This document shows positions 43,457 through 52,478 of a DNA stretch of 64,000 bases, piece after piece. Within the stretch, counting starts at the first letter, position 1. The number at the start of each line of letters is the position of its first letter. The position numbers and the translations under genes were made by a program. The stretch is from UBA6522 sp965205045. GTDB lineage: Bacteria; Pseudomonadota; Gammaproteobacteria; Steroidobacterales; Rariloculaceae. The stretch spans positions 5,208,001 to 5,272,000 of the forward strand of contig OZ242031.1 in NCBI GenBank assembly GCA_965205045.1. Reading direction: 5' to 3'. The notes below the pieces were generated by a model, which saw only the letters and a list, made by a program, of their open reading frames with translations, searched no databases and was not told the origin of the DNA.

Positions 43457-45039
43457 TGGACATAATGCCTCATTCGTCACTTCGCGACAAGGTCGTCCCG
43501 GCCATGGTTGTCGTCGGTGTTGCCACAATCGGCATTGCGCTTTGGAGGAATATACCAACACGTCATGGGGCCAATGACCCGGCGACCGCGCCAGACGGGT
43601 TCGTGGTTGAAGAACAATCGCCTGCCGCCGAAGATGCATTCGTGCCTGAGGAGTTGGGAAATTCGCCAATTTCGGCTGCGGTGGGGTTTTCGCCACAGTC
43701 GGTTATCGGCAACGTGAATTGTCGGTTGTTGGCTGGTCGGGGAGTCGCCGGCGACTCCGCTGTAGTCGTCCTTCCGACCGAAGATGGCGCCCGATTCGAA
43801 GTCTTGAACGGGGAGGGAAGAGTCTTTGGAGGATCACTGCCTTTTGCACCCCACCATCTGCGCTTGGGCAAACGACCGGATGGGTCCGTTTTGGCTGGCT
43901 TCGGCGACCTCAGGTTGAATTCGAGGCAGTTTCGAGGACATGAAACATCGGAACCTGTGCATATCTACATGGATGGGCAACTCATCTACGAGTCGGATAA
44001 AACGTTGGATTTCGATATCGCGGCGGATGGGAGTTCGTTCTTTGCGCATGAGCCAATGGCAGGGAACGCGTCGCGCCTGATCATTCGAAACCTGGACCTT
44101 GGCCGGGAAGACCATTATGACCTCGGCGTCAATCTCTCACCGGTTAACGAGTTTGCCTCGGATTTTTCTCCGAGATACAGTGAGGGCGGCCTTGAAGTGA
44201 TGTTTGTACCCGCATATGCGGATGCGTTCGGTCGCGGGCCGCATTATTTCTTTCCCGCGGACGGCGGAAACGCGCGCCAACTCCAAGTCGGCGAGAGGGG
44301 CCACGATCTAATTTCCAGTGACGGTACGCCCGAGGTCATGGTGCCCGCGCAGTCGAGCTCAAGCGCCGTTTTGGCGTCAAGCGAATCGGGATATTTCGCC
44401 GATCTCCTGCAAGACAGCGCCAGGGGTTTTCGCACCGGAGCCGGCGCGAAAACCCCTGGCGCGGACATATACAGAATTACACGTCGAGAGTTTCGACATG
44501 CCGCACAAAATGTTGAAAGCGTGGACGATTGGTCTCGTGAGATTGCGCTGATGAAATTTGACGGTCGCATGTCGCTTTCCGACAGTGGCGATTGGCTGGC
44601 GGTTCATGCGTGGAATCTTCAGGTGCTCGACACGTCCACTGGCGAAACAGTCTTCGAGTACCCTGTTGTCGGCGACAAACAAGCCGAATTGGCGCGCCTT
44701 TCGAACGTTATGGAACCCGGTGCGACGGTGGCGGATGTTGACGGCATCTCAGGGGTGCGTTTCCTTGATGATCAATTGATGATCTTTCGGCGATTTGGTT
44801 CATTGAGCGCTTGTTCCGGCGATACGGCACAATACAATCAATGTGTCGCAAGCTTACGCCAGGGCGGTATGTATCGGAGTGTGGTGGATGTATTCGATAT
44901 GAGCGCGGCCGAACTGCACGGCCAACCGGACTTCCGGGTTGACTATAGTCCCCATAGCCCCTGCGAATCCGGCGAGTTTGCTTTACGAGGGTTGCAAGTG
45001 CACGGCGAAGCGTTGACATTCCTGACAACGCGACGATGA
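43456..45039 (+). CDS. Hypothetical membrane-anchored protein, possible beta-propeller
   Basis: A 527-residue protein with one N-terminal membrane segment (VVPAMVVVGVATIGIALW) followed by a Pro/Glu-rich linker and a large extracytoplasmic domain rich in beta-strands and DG turns (YMDGQLIYESDKTLDFDIAA; RYSEGGLEVMFVPAYAD; MSLSDSGDWLAVHAWNLQVL). Such a pattern suggests WD40/TolB-like propeller blades. The start overlaps the M23 gene stop, so they form a pair, possibly for cell-wall work. Not recognised. A perfect 17-base inverted repeat lies inside the frame. Confidence 0.6.
   Translation: MDIMPHSSLRDKVVPAMVVVGVATIGIALWRNIPTRHGANDPATAPDGFVVEEQSPAAEDAFVPEELGNSPISAAVGFSPQSVIGNVNCRLLAGRGVAGDSAVVVLPTEDGARFEVLNGEGRVFGGSLPFAPHHLRLGKRPDGSVLAGFGDLRLNSRQFRGHETSEPVHIYMDGQLIYESDKTLDFDIAADGSSFFAHEPMAGNASRLIIRNLDLGREDHYDLGVNLSPVNEFASDFSPRYSEGGLEVMFVPAYADAFGRGPHYFFPADGGNARQLQVGERGHDLISSDGTPEVMVPAQSSSSAVLASSESGYFADLLQDSARGFRTGAGAKTPGADIYRITRREFRHAAQNVESVDDWSREIALMKFDGRMSLSDSGDWLAVHAWNLQVLDTSTGETVFEYPVVGDKQAELARLSNVMEPGATVADVDGISGVRFLDDQLMIFRRFGSLSACSGDTAQYNQCVASLRQGGMYRSVVDVFDMSAAELHGQPDFRVDYSPHSPCESGEFALRGLQVHGEALTFLTTRR
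44417..44462. repeat. Perfect 17-base inverted repeat within a coding region
   Basis: Arms 44417-44433 and 44446-44462 (GCGCCAGGGGTTTTCGC and its complement) flank a 12-base loop. It encodes SARGFRTGAGAKTPGA within the hypothetical protein and keeps the frame. A transcript would form a very stable hairpin. No second copy was noticed elsewhere in the window. Confidence 0.85.
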
Positions 45040-45108
45040 CTCGACAGTGAAAATCGCGCCGGGCCGTCATGCCGATCCGCGCCGGGCAGCCCGTGGCCGC
45101 CGGACGAA

Positions 45109-46107
45109 TCAGACGTCCACCCAGCCGCCGTCCCTTACCGACTTGGCGATGGCCTCGAGCAAGGCGACGTTGCCGACTCGTTCTTCGTCGGTAAACCGGT
45201 AACTGCCGTTGCCGCCCACCGCGCCGGCCCATTCCTCGAGATTGGCGCGGACAGGGTCCTTGGCGTCGAAGGTCCGGCTGTGCTGGACGCCGTCCGGCCC
45301 GCAGGTGATGAGGTGCGTGCGGCCGCCCTCCTGGGGATGGGCGTCGTCGCGCGCTTCGACCCATAGCTTCTCGCCGAAAACGCTGTAGCGTCCGTAATAG
45401 GGGGTGGCCGAGATCGCTCCCACGAATCCCGTTGCCCCGTTGCGGAAGCGCATCTGCACTGCAACGAGATCGCCGGTGGGCAGGGAGAGCACGCGCCGCG
45501 CGGAATGTGCGCAGACCGCTTCCACCGGGCCGAACATGGAAATGAAAAGGTCCGTCAGGTGTACGCCCATGCCGGTCATGCCGGCCGCCGGAGCCTCCTC
45601 CACCGACCCGCGCCAGTTGTCCGCCTCCACCGAGGCGAAAATGCTGTGGGAGAAGTTGGCTTCGATGTGCATCAGCGTCCCCAGGTCGCCCGAGGCAACG
45701 ATCTGCGCGATGGCTTCCATGGTGGACTCGTAGCGGCGCTCGTGCCCGACGCCCATGATGAGGCCCGCGCCGTTCACCGCGTCCAACATGCGTTCGATGC
45801 TTGCGCGGGTGAGCGACAGCGGCTTCTCGCAGAAGATCTGCTTGCCGTGGTCCACCGCGGCGAGCACCTGTTCCTCGTGCTGGGAGTGGGGCGTGCACAG
45901 GATGACCGCATCCACGTCCGGATCCTCGAGCACGCTTTGGTAGCTGTCCGCGAGCGGGATGCCCGTCTCGTCGGAGAAGTCCCGGTGGCCGTGAGGGCTG
46001 CGGGACGTCAGCCCAACGATTTCGATCCGGTCGCTCCCTGCCACCGTTTTCACCAGATGCCGGCCCCACCAGCCGAGCCCCACCATTGCCGCCCTGATCA
46101 CAGCCAC
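45109..46107 (-). CDS. Gfo/Idh/MocA-family oxidoreductase
   Basis: A 332-residue dehydrogenase with the nucleotide fold MAVIRAAMVGLGWWGRHLVK, the loop VILCTPHSQHEEQVLAAVDH, the EKP motif in QIFCEKPLSLTRASIERML, and the C-domain GMTGMGVHLTDLFISMFGPV with an active-site His-Asp-like pair. Related in family, not closely in sequence, to the one at 32132-33190. Substrate likely a sugar or cyclic polyol. It lies alone, convergent with the gene at 43456-45039; the 69 bases between carry no strong terminator. Confidence 0.9.
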   Translation of the reverse strand: MAVIRAAMVGLGWWGRHLVKTVAGSDRIEIVGLTSRSPHGHRDFSDETGIPLADSYQSVLEDPDVDAVILCTPHSQHEEQVLAAVDHGKQIFCEKPLSLTRASIERMLDAVNGAGLIMGVGHERRYESTMEAIAQIVASGDLGTLMHIEANFSHSIFASVEADNWRGSVEEAPAAGMTGMGVHLTDLFISMFGPVEAVCAHSARRVLSLPTGDLVAVQMRFRNGATGFVGAISATPYYGRYSVFGEKLWVEARDDAHPQEGGRTHLITCGPDGVQHSRTFDAKDPVRANLEEWAGAVGGNGSYRFTDEERVGNVALLEAIAKSVRDGGWVDV

Positions 46108-46196
46108 CCTCGCTTTGCTACTTGCAGATTATTCGATGACGTATCGAACCGGCCAATCATATCCGCTTTGGGCGACCGCCTCGATGTAGGCCGCGA

Positions 46197-46547
46197 TCAC
46201 TTCCGGTCCGTCAGCGGGTTGAGGGCCTCGCCGGCGTGGTGCCCGACGAAAAGGACTCGCCGGTCCCCGCAAGCGTGCACGACGGGTTGACAGGCGGAGC
46301 GTGCCTGAAGGTCGTGGTAGCCCACCAGGGCCATGTTTCTCGCCCGGAGGTCGATCGCGATGCCACCATCGTCAGCCGGCGCGCCGCACCCGGTCATACA
46401 GACGATGAGACAAATGACAGCCGCCGGGAAGCGATTCGGGCTGGTCCCCAGGATTTTCGTGTTCACATCCAACTTATGCCATAGCTGAAGTGCGAGCGCC
46501 ATTGACCCATAACGAATCAAGTGAATTTCCTGCCATCGCTCCAACAT
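46197..46547 (-). pseudogene. LVIVD-repeat-like lipoprotein, truncated
   Basis: Contains a lipoprotein signal (FPAAVICLIVCMTGCG, lipidation Cys after MTG) and then NMALVGYHDLQARSACQPVV, then LFVGHHAGEALNPLT, which resembles the first unit of LVIVD-repeat surface proteins, normally 400 residues or more. It ends at TDRK after 116 codons. Beyond the stop another frame reads PEVIAAYIEAVAQSGYDWPV, then a stop, which looks like the C-terminus of a different protein, so a deletion probably joined two genes. Start may be 46547 or 46502. Confidence 0.5.
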
Positions 46548-46550
46548 TCC

Positions 46551-47267
46551 TCAACGTCGCCCCGTCTCGGTGCCGGCGGGTTCTTCGAGATGCTGCGCAA
46601 GCGTCCTCGTGGCCTTGCGGGTAATGAAGATGGTCAGGACCAGTGTGGCGAGGAGGCCGGCAGCGAACAACACGGTACCGCCGGCGCCTGCCTCAAACTC
46701 GCCCTCCGCGAGTTCCGTCACCGATTGCGCCGCGGAGCCGATGTAGACGTAGAGGACGATCGCGGGCGCCATGCCGATCCACGAGGCGAGCACGTAATCC
46801 CTGAAACGCACCGCCGTCAAACCAAAGGCGTAGTTCAACAGGTTGAATGGAAACAGCGGGGACAGTCGCGCAAGCAAAACGATCGCGAATCCTTCCTGAC
46901 CGGCCGCCTTGTCAAGGGCGTCGAACGTACGCCATTGGGCAACACGCCCCACGACCCAGTCCCGGGCGAAGAACCGCCCCACAATGAACGCCGCACTGGC
47001 GCCGGCAAGGCTGCCCGCCGAAACCAGCATCGCCCCAACAGGCACCCCGAAAGCGAAGCCTGCCGCCAACGTAAGGATGGTTCCGGGGACGACCAGCACC
47101 GTGGCCACCAGGTACATGGCGACGAACAGGAACCAGGCGAAATAGCGGTGGGACTCGATCCACATCAGGGCGAAGGTCAGCCACTCCCTGACGGGCAGCA
47201 GAACAACGACCGCGAGCATGCCAACGATGAACACGGCGAGCAGCAAGGGTTTCGCGAGAATCTTCAT
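46551..47267 (-). CDS. TVP38/TMEM64-family (DedA-like) inner-membrane protein
   Basis: A 238-residue protein with five to six membrane segments. The family core is VVPGTILTLAAGFAFGVPVG, then SLAGASAAFIVGRFFARDWV and LLARLSPLFPFNLLNYAFGL, with the conserved G-x-x-F-G and R-x-S-P-x-x-P-F motifs. These SNARE-associated-domain proteins are linked to membrane-lipid transport and envelope homeostasis. ATG 47267 begins MKILAKPLLLAVF; an upstream start adds fifteen residues of non-membrane sequence. Full length and intact. Confidence 0.9.
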   Translation of the reverse strand: MKILAKPLLLAVFIVGMLAVVVLLPVREWLTFALMWIESHRYFAWFLFVAMYLVATVLVVPGTILTLAAGFAFGVPVGAMLVSAGSLAGASAAFIVGRFFARDWVVGRVAQWRTFDALDKAAGQEGFAIVLLARLSPLFPFNLLNYAFGLTAVRFRDYVLASWIGMAPAIVLYVYIGSAAQSVTELAEGEFEAGAGGTVLFAAGLLATLVLTIFITRKATRTLAQHLEEPAGTETGRR

Positions 47268-47390
47268 GCGCAGGTCCTGTCCCGGGTACCCAGCAATGTA
47301 AGCTGGCGGCACATTGGTCTGTCAACTGCCAGCCAACCCGGGGAAACCGCCCGTGAAACAGCGACGATCCCGTCGTCCGGCGGGTTCCGA

Positions 47391-47795
47391 CTATTGCGAC
47401 TGGGCGAATTCCCGGGCCGCGCGCAGATCGTAGGTCACGTAGAACTCGGTCTGATAGGCGCCCCACGCCCCCCGCTCGATGGCGAGATTGACGATCCGCA
47501 GCAGGTTGGGCGGGAACCGCATGACGATCACCTGGCCGATGCCCATCATGACGTAGTGATCGACGATTTCGACGCCTTCGGGCGGGAACATCTCGTCGAA
47601 CCCGGCATCCTGTAACAATTCGGCGCGCTGAACGTTGTTCATGGTCTGGTCGTGCTTCAGAAACACGGTCAGCATCATCGTGTCGTTGTCGGGCAGTAAC
47701 GGTCCGCCGGCGGTCTGCGCATGGGCCGGTCCCGCGGCCGCCGCCAGAACCAAAAGTGGACAAAGCCCCAGAATCCGTTTCGCCAATCCATTCAT
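47391..47795 (-). CDS. Conserved periplasmic protein of unknown function
   Basis: A 134-residue exported protein from ATG 47795 (MNGLAKRILGLCPLLVLAAA, cleavage near AHAQ). The mature part has DTMMLTVFLKHDQTMNNVQR, then FPPEGVEIVDHYVMMGIGQV and ends YDLRAAREFAQSQ. I recognise the YVMMGIGQVI-type pattern from small uncharacterised exported proteins of proteobacteria, without a known job. It lies between DUF6152 (79 bases upstream) and TVP38 on one strand. Confidence 0.65.
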   Translation of the reverse strand: MNGLAKRILGLCPLLVLAAAAGPAHAQTAGGPLLPDNDTMMLTVFLKHDQTMNNVQRAELLQDAGFDEMFPPEGVEIVDHYVMMGIGQVIVMRFPPNLLRIVNLAIERGAWGAYQTEFYVTYDLRAAREFAQSQ

Positions 47796-47873
47796 GACCT
47801 GTTCCTCCAGTTGTTGGCAATTTAGGCGCGGAACCGGTGTGTTCCGCACTCATCCGGGCCGAGTATTCCCGGT

Positions 47874-49025
47874 TCAGCAAGCGGCCGTTTCGGTAATCTG
47901 CTCGTTGGTCAGGTCGGAACAGTTGTACGGCTCGAAGGGGATGTCCGCGATTTCCACCGTGTCCTCGCCCGTAATGCTGCCGACAAAGTAGGTCGGATCC
48001 TCCGCGGCCCAGGAACGCGTGAGGGTGCCCGCGTCATGATCGTACGTGAACCGTTCCACGACATGCATTTCGCTGCCGTGCATGACCGCGTCGCGCGTTT
48101 CCAGGTAGCCCGGTGCGAAGCCCGTTGTCTCGACGACGAGTTCATCGCCCTCCCACCGGCCGATCGAGTGACCGGCCCGGGTCAGTTCGGCATCTGCCGG
48201 GTGCTCGTCCATGTCCAGACGGATAACCCTGACGATATCCATGAAACCGTACATCAGCGTAATTCGGTCGTCTTCCTGGACGATTCGATTGACGTGCTGG
48301 TCGAAGGTCCAGTCGTCAAAGATGTTCACCGCCATGCAATGAAAGCGGGGGTTGTCCTCCCACTGGTAGTCGGCCACGGCCCCTGCGCCGATTTCGGTGA
48401 GCTGCACGGACGCGCCCATCCCCATGGCGTTGCGAGCCTGTTGTGCGGGGCCTCGGCCGAGCGCATTTTCTCCTCCCAGCAGCCGTTGCGGCCGGGCCCA
48501 GTCGCCGCCGATGTTGGGTTGACCGCCGGCGAGCCGTGCCGGCCGCTCGCTTTGGCTGCTGTCGTCCAGACTGTCCGGCGTGAGCTGGCCGTAACGTTCC
48601 ACAGTAACCCCGTTGGCGAAAGTGACGGTGACCAGGTAGCAGGTCTGCGGATCCCGCCGGTCCGGCGATCCCAGCACGTCGATTTCCGTACCGGGACTGA
48701 ACATGTCCTCGCTCCACCCCGAACGGCGCAGCACGGTGGCAGCGCGCAATTCGCAACGCCACGGCACGACTTCGCCGGAATCCTCGGTAACATCGAAGTA
48801 GACATAGGCATGGGGATTGACGAACTCCAGATCCGTCACCACGCCGGAGATCTCAAACGTGGTGGAAGTATCGAACTGGGCGGTAATGCCGTGATGCGCG
48901 AGGCAGGAGGCTGACCATGCCAAGGTCAGTGCGGCAACCGTCAGTACATGTTTCGGACTGCCTTCAATCAGCCCAAATGATCCCTTCAAACGTGTCCTGC
49001 GCAACGTGCCTGCTGCCTCACTCAT
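47874..49025 (-). CDS. DUF6152-family exported protein
   Basis: A 383-residue exported protein. After a signal segment (HVLTVAALTLAWSASCLAHH) comes the DUF6152 domain (HGITAQFDTSTTFEISGVVT, DLEFVNPHAYVYFDV, GEVVPWRCELRAATVLRRSG), known in gene clusters of marine gammaproteobacteria but of unknown function. A second region (VQLTEIGAGAVADYQWEDN, FGMDIVRVIRLDMDEHP-like, DELVVETTGF) looks like a companion beta-rich domain. ATG 49025 (MSEAAGTLRRTRL) is preferred. It is likely in one unit with the next exported protein. Confidence 0.75.
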   Translation of the reverse strand: MSEAAGTLRRTRLKGSFGLIEGSPKHVLTVAALTLAWSASCLAHHGITAQFDTSTTFEISGVVTDLEFVNPHAYVYFDVTEDSGEVVPWRCELRAATVLRRSGWSEDMFSPGTEIDVLGSPDRRDPQTCYLVTVTFANGVTVERYGQLTPDSLDDSSQSERPARLAGGQPNIGGDWARPQRLLGGENALGRGPAQQARNAMGMGASVQLTEIGAGAVADYQWEDNPRFHCMAVNIFDDWTFDQHVNRIVQEDDRITLMYGFMDIVRVIRLDMDEHPADAELTRAGHSIGRWEGDELVVETTGFAPGYLETRDAVMHGSEMHVVERFTYDHDAGTLTRSWAAEDPTYFVGSITGEDTVEIADIPFEPYNCSDLTNEQITETAAC

Positions 49026-49109
49026 GATTCGCTCCTGTCCGCGCCGGCGATACATCCATCGGCGTTCGTCCGCAGTCTACAATTCTGGAAAGTCCTTGTC
49101 TGCGCAACA

Positions 49110-49208
49110 GGTTCGCACGGAGTTTGCCCTGAACCGCCGTGGTCAACGTCGAGAATACCCCTGCGTAACCGGTACGCGCAGAGTTTGCCGGTACGCGCGG
49201 AGTTTGCC
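49110..49208. repeat. Three 19-base repeats upstream of DUF6152 and downstream of the helicase gene
   Basis: GGTACGCGCAGAGTTTGCC (49171-49189) and GGTACGCGCGGAGTTTGCC (49190-49208) are adjacent; GGTTCGCACGGAGTTTGCC (49110-49128) is a third copy. They lie at the left edge of the defence island and may be regulatory iterons or remnants of an integration edge. Confidence 0.7.
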
Positions 49209-49240
49209 GTTCAACGCGCTCTGCCGTCACGGCTTGTGGC

Positions 49241-52200
49241 TCACTGCCCGTCGAGAATATCCTTCAATCTCTTCTCGGCCGGCGCCTCGTCCACCGGCGC
49301 CATGAGTTCCGGCGGCTTGAACAGCATGTTACCGGGCGACCACAATTCCAGGCTTTCGGCGTGCTCCTCGAAGTATTCCGGATCCGTGGTAACACGCAGA
49401 TGCTCGCTCATGCCGGGAGCGAGAAGGCCGTATTCGCGACGGCCCAGGGGCTGGACATCCACACCCGGCGGCATCAGGTCCGGCGAACCGATGACGCGGT
49501 CGAGGTCGTCCATCGTGACCGGCGATGGGGGACGCTCGGGCATGAGCAACTCGTCCTCGGTCGCCGCGTCAATGTCGAATCCGCGCACCCTGGCATCGTC
49601 GGCCTCCCGTTCGATGGTTTCCACCACGTTCGCTCGTTCGCTGGCATCCCGATTCTCTCGCGACAACACGGACCGCGAGATCGTCCGCGGCAATTTCGCA
49701 AGGATCGGCTGCAGGCGGCCGACCACCGATTCGAACAGGCCGATGCGCTCCCGAAGCGCCCGGTAGACATCCGTCTCGACCGTTCCCTCGTAGTGCAGGT
49801 TGACGATGCGAATGATCTTGTGCTGTTGGCCAAGGCGGTCGATGCGCCCGATGCGCTGCTCCACCCGCATTGGATTCCACGGCATGTCGTAGTTGATCAG
49901 GGCGCCGCAGAACTGGAAGTTCAGGCCCTCGGCCGCGGCGTCGGTGCAAAGCAGAATATCGGCCTCGCCATCGCGAAATCGCTGCTTGGCTTTGTCGCGG
50001 TCGATGCGCTGCCAATCGCCGGCGGCGGAGGGAATTTCCCCGCCTCTTCCCGAGAAGCACATGAGCGTCGCGTCGGCATCCTTGAACAACGCCTCGCGCA
50101 GAAAGTCCATGGTGTCGGTGTATTGGGTGAAGACCATGGCCTGGCGATAGCCGGCCTGGCGTAGTTCGGCGAGCGCGCTCTTCAGGCTTGTCAGCTTGCT
50201 GTCCGGCGGCAACCGGTCGATGTGCTTGAGAAGCCTCCTGATATCGCCCGCTTCCTCGGCGGCGAGCGCCTCGCGTTCGAGCGCAGCGGCGTCGTCGGCA
50301 TCCAGTATTTCATCCACGGTTTCGTCGTCCGGCACGTCTTCATCGATGTCCAGCGACTGAGTTCGTCCGCCGCCGGCCATCGCGCCGAGACGTTTCCGCA
50401 ACGTATGGCGCAGCGCGCTGAAGCTGCTGGCGAGCCGGCGCCGATAGATGGTCATGACGAAACCCACCGCAGTCCGCTCCCTTGTACCGGCCTGGTTGTA
50501 GGTGCTGGCGATGTAGTCCTCGACCGCTTCGTACAGGACCCGCTCGTCCCGCGTCATGTCCAGCAGGCGATCCTCTACATTCCGGTCGGCGATTCGCGTT
50601 TTCACCACTCCCTTGCGGAAGTAGCGGCGCAACAGTTCCCGGGTATGCCGGGAGACCAGGCGGCGAATCGGCGTATGCGCGCGCATGATGTCGATGGCCG
50701 CGCGGCGCTCGGCCGTTTCCAACTGGCGGCGCGGTATGCCCGCATCGTCCCGAAGGGCGCGGAGCACCTTTTTGGACTTGAGGCGGGACAGTCCCGCCAA
50801 GCGCTTCGCGTCTGCGGTCCCGACCGCGCCGTAACGGCGCTCGACGGCCTGGAACAGCCGCGCCATCCGGTCGAATGCCTCCGCCGAAGGGCTGGGCCGG
50901 CCGAGATTGTCGAAGAAATCGAGGAAGGCGTGAGCTGTCCACTCGGCGGGAAGCTCGAACAGGCTCAGCAAGTCCCAGACTTCGATCGGGTGAACCTGCA
51001 TGGGCGTCGCGGTGAGCAGGATCAGGCCTTGGGTGCGGTCCTTCAGGTCCCGCATGAGCCCGAGCAAGGCGTTCGGCCCGCCCTCGCTGGCCGTCCCCGC
51101 CGCCCTGCGGCGCGCGTGATGGGCTTCGTCGAGCACCACCAAATCCCAGGCCGGAGCGCCCTCCAGGAGTTCCGCCGCGCGGTCCTTCCTGCGCATGAGG
51201 TGGCTTGAAGAGATTACAACCGGTTCTTTGTGCCACGCATTGCGGTCCACTTTGCGCTCATGCTTGCCCCGCAACGCCTGGGATGGATACCAGACCAGCT
51301 TGCGGCCGTCGTAGATCGGCCAATTCAGGTTGAATTTCTCGCGAAGTTCGATCTGCCACTGCGCGAGGATGGCCTTGGGCGCCAGGATCAGAATTCGCTT
51401 TGCCCGCCCGGAGAGCCAAGCTTGGCGCAGCAGCATGCCAGCCTGGATGGTTTTCCCAAGGCCGACTTCGTCCGCTATCAGAAGCTTGGGCGGCCAATTG
51501 CCGTAAAGGCGTTGAAAAGCCCTGACTTGATGCGGCCACGGCGTGATCGCCGACGTGGTTTCGCCCACGCGCTCCCCGCCCTGAGGCAAGGAGGGCGCTT
51601 GCTGGATGAAGGACCAGACCCGGCTTCTCAGATCGACCGGCGGTTCGCTGGCCTGCCCTTCCGGACGCGTTGCGTCAGGCGTTTCCTTGTCCGGGGAAGG
51701 TTGCGCAACGCCACCCCCGGGCACCTTCAGCCGAGTCGGCAAGTCGCTCTCCGGCATGAACCGCATCAGGTTCCGGCGCACGGCTTCGGGCACGTCGAGG
51801 ACGATGACGCGGCCGGACCGGTTCGCCCACAGACGCGCGAAGTTCCTGTCCTCGCCGTCGACCCGCTCGACATCCGGAGTCCAGCTTCGATAGACGTTGA
51901 TGCTCTCCCAATTGCGTTCCCATCCCCATCCGGCAGCGGTTTCGTTGAGGCTGCCGTTCCAGGCGATGCGGTTGCCGGCGCGGTCTTCGACGATGCCGGC
52001 CTTTTCGTGAAAGATCGCCCGGTCGTGGACGGGCTTGCCGTTTGCGCCGCAAGGCACCGCGACCTTGACGTCCAGATGGCCGCGTCCGACCATCCAGGCC
52101 AGCAGTTCGAGGGCATCGGCGGTGGTCGAGTCCGGGGGCGCCAAGTCCCGTTCCGTCAGCCGTTTCTCCACCTGAGCCCGCAACGACTCGCCGCGCTCGA

Positions 52201-52432
52201 TCGCCTCGATCTCCGGCGGCTCCAGCGTGCAGCCCACCAGCAGCCGCATGCGGCCCCGATTGCGCACCAGGCCCTCGATGCCGCGCGCCGCCAGGGCCAG
52301 GGCGCCGGCGTTGAAGTAGCCCGTCAGGCGGTCGTACCGCTCGGCGTCTTCAAGCGCGGGGATATAGAACAGCTTGACCAGATCGCCGTCGTCCGGCGTG
52401 TATTTGATCTGCCAAGATCGGTCGGTGAGCAT
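49241..52432 (-). CDS. PLD-like and SNF2-family helicase (defence island)
   Basis: A 1063-residue protein. Residues 1-200 form a phospholipase D-like domain (RLTGYFNAGALALAARGIEG; His142-x-Lys144 in FHEKAGIVED; Asn/Ser in WNGSLNETAAGW). Residues about 300-950 are an SNF2/helicase core: motif I LIADEVGLGKTIQAG (Walker A 324-328), motif II LVVLDEAHHARRRA, motif III ILLTATPMQ, and the C-lobe MVFTQYTDTMDFL, DAAAEGLNF, RVEQRIGRIDRLGQ. This layout is found in DISARM and Hma-type systems. It should translocate on DNA, with the PLD domain as possible nuclease. It is the last gene of the leftward unit. Confidence 0.93.
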   Translation of the reverse strand: MLTDRSWQIKYTPDDGDLVKLFYIPALEDAERYDRLTGYFNAGALALAARGIEGLVRNRGRMRLLVGCTLEPPEIEAIERGESLRAQVEKRLTERDLAPPDSTTADALELLAWMVGRGHLDVKVAVPCGANGKPVHDRAIFHEKAGIVEDRAGNRIAWNGSLNETAAGWGWERNWESINVYRSWTPDVERVDGEDRNFARLWANRSGRVIVLDVPEAVRRNLMRFMPESDLPTRLKVPGGGVAQPSPDKETPDATRPEGQASEPPVDLRSRVWSFIQQAPSLPQGGERVGETTSAITPWPHQVRAFQRLYGNWPPKLLIADEVGLGKTIQAGMLLRQAWLSGRAKRILILAPKAILAQWQIELREKFNLNWPIYDGRKLVWYPSQALRGKHERKVDRNAWHKEPVVISSSHLMRRKDRAAELLEGAPAWDLVVLDEAHHARRRAAGTASEGGPNALLGLMRDLKDRTQGLILLTATPMQVHPIEVWDLLSLFELPAEWTAHAFLDFFDNLGRPSPSAEAFDRMARLFQAVERRYGAVGTADAKRLAGLSRLKSKKVLRALRDDAGIPRRQLETAERRAAIDIMRAHTPIRRLVSRHTRELLRRYFRKGVVKTRIADRNVEDRLLDMTRDERVLYEAVEDYIASTYNQAGTRERTAVGFVMTIYRRRLASSFSALRHTLRKRLGAMAGGGRTQSLDIDEDVPDDETVDEILDADDAAALEREALAAEEAGDIRRLLKHIDRLPPDSKLTSLKSALAELRQAGYRQAMVFTQYTDTMDFLREALFKDADATLMCFSGRGGEIPSAAGDWQRIDRDKAKQRFRDGEADILLCTDAAAEGLNFQFCGALINYDMPWNPMRVEQRIGRIDRLGQQHKIIRIVNLHYEGTVETDVYRALRERIGLFESVVGRLQPILAKLPRTISRSVLSRENRDASERANVVETIEREADDARVRGFDIDAATEDELLMPERPPSPVTMDDLDRVIGSPDLMPPGVDVQPLGRREYGLLAPGMSEHLRVTTDPEYFEEHAESLELWSPGNMLFKPPELMAPVDEAPAEKRLKDILDGQ

Positions 52433-52439
52433 GGGTGCG

Positions 52440-52478
52440 TTACCGGCCCGGAACCATGTCGCCCTGGACGATTACCAT
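52440..52478 (-). pseudogene. MazF/PemK-type toxin stub (12 codons)
   Basis: ATG at 52478 overlaps the antitoxin end (GAATGGTAA) and reads MVIVQGDMVPGR before TAA. MazF/PemK toxins start with such a motif (typically a hydrophobic run then GD) right after a RHH antitoxin. Only the first residues remain, so the toxin was removed. Confidence 0.45.

Noticed and set aside
44417..44462. Inverted repeat read as a transcription terminator
   Set aside because: It lies inside an open, continuing coding frame and has no following T-run.
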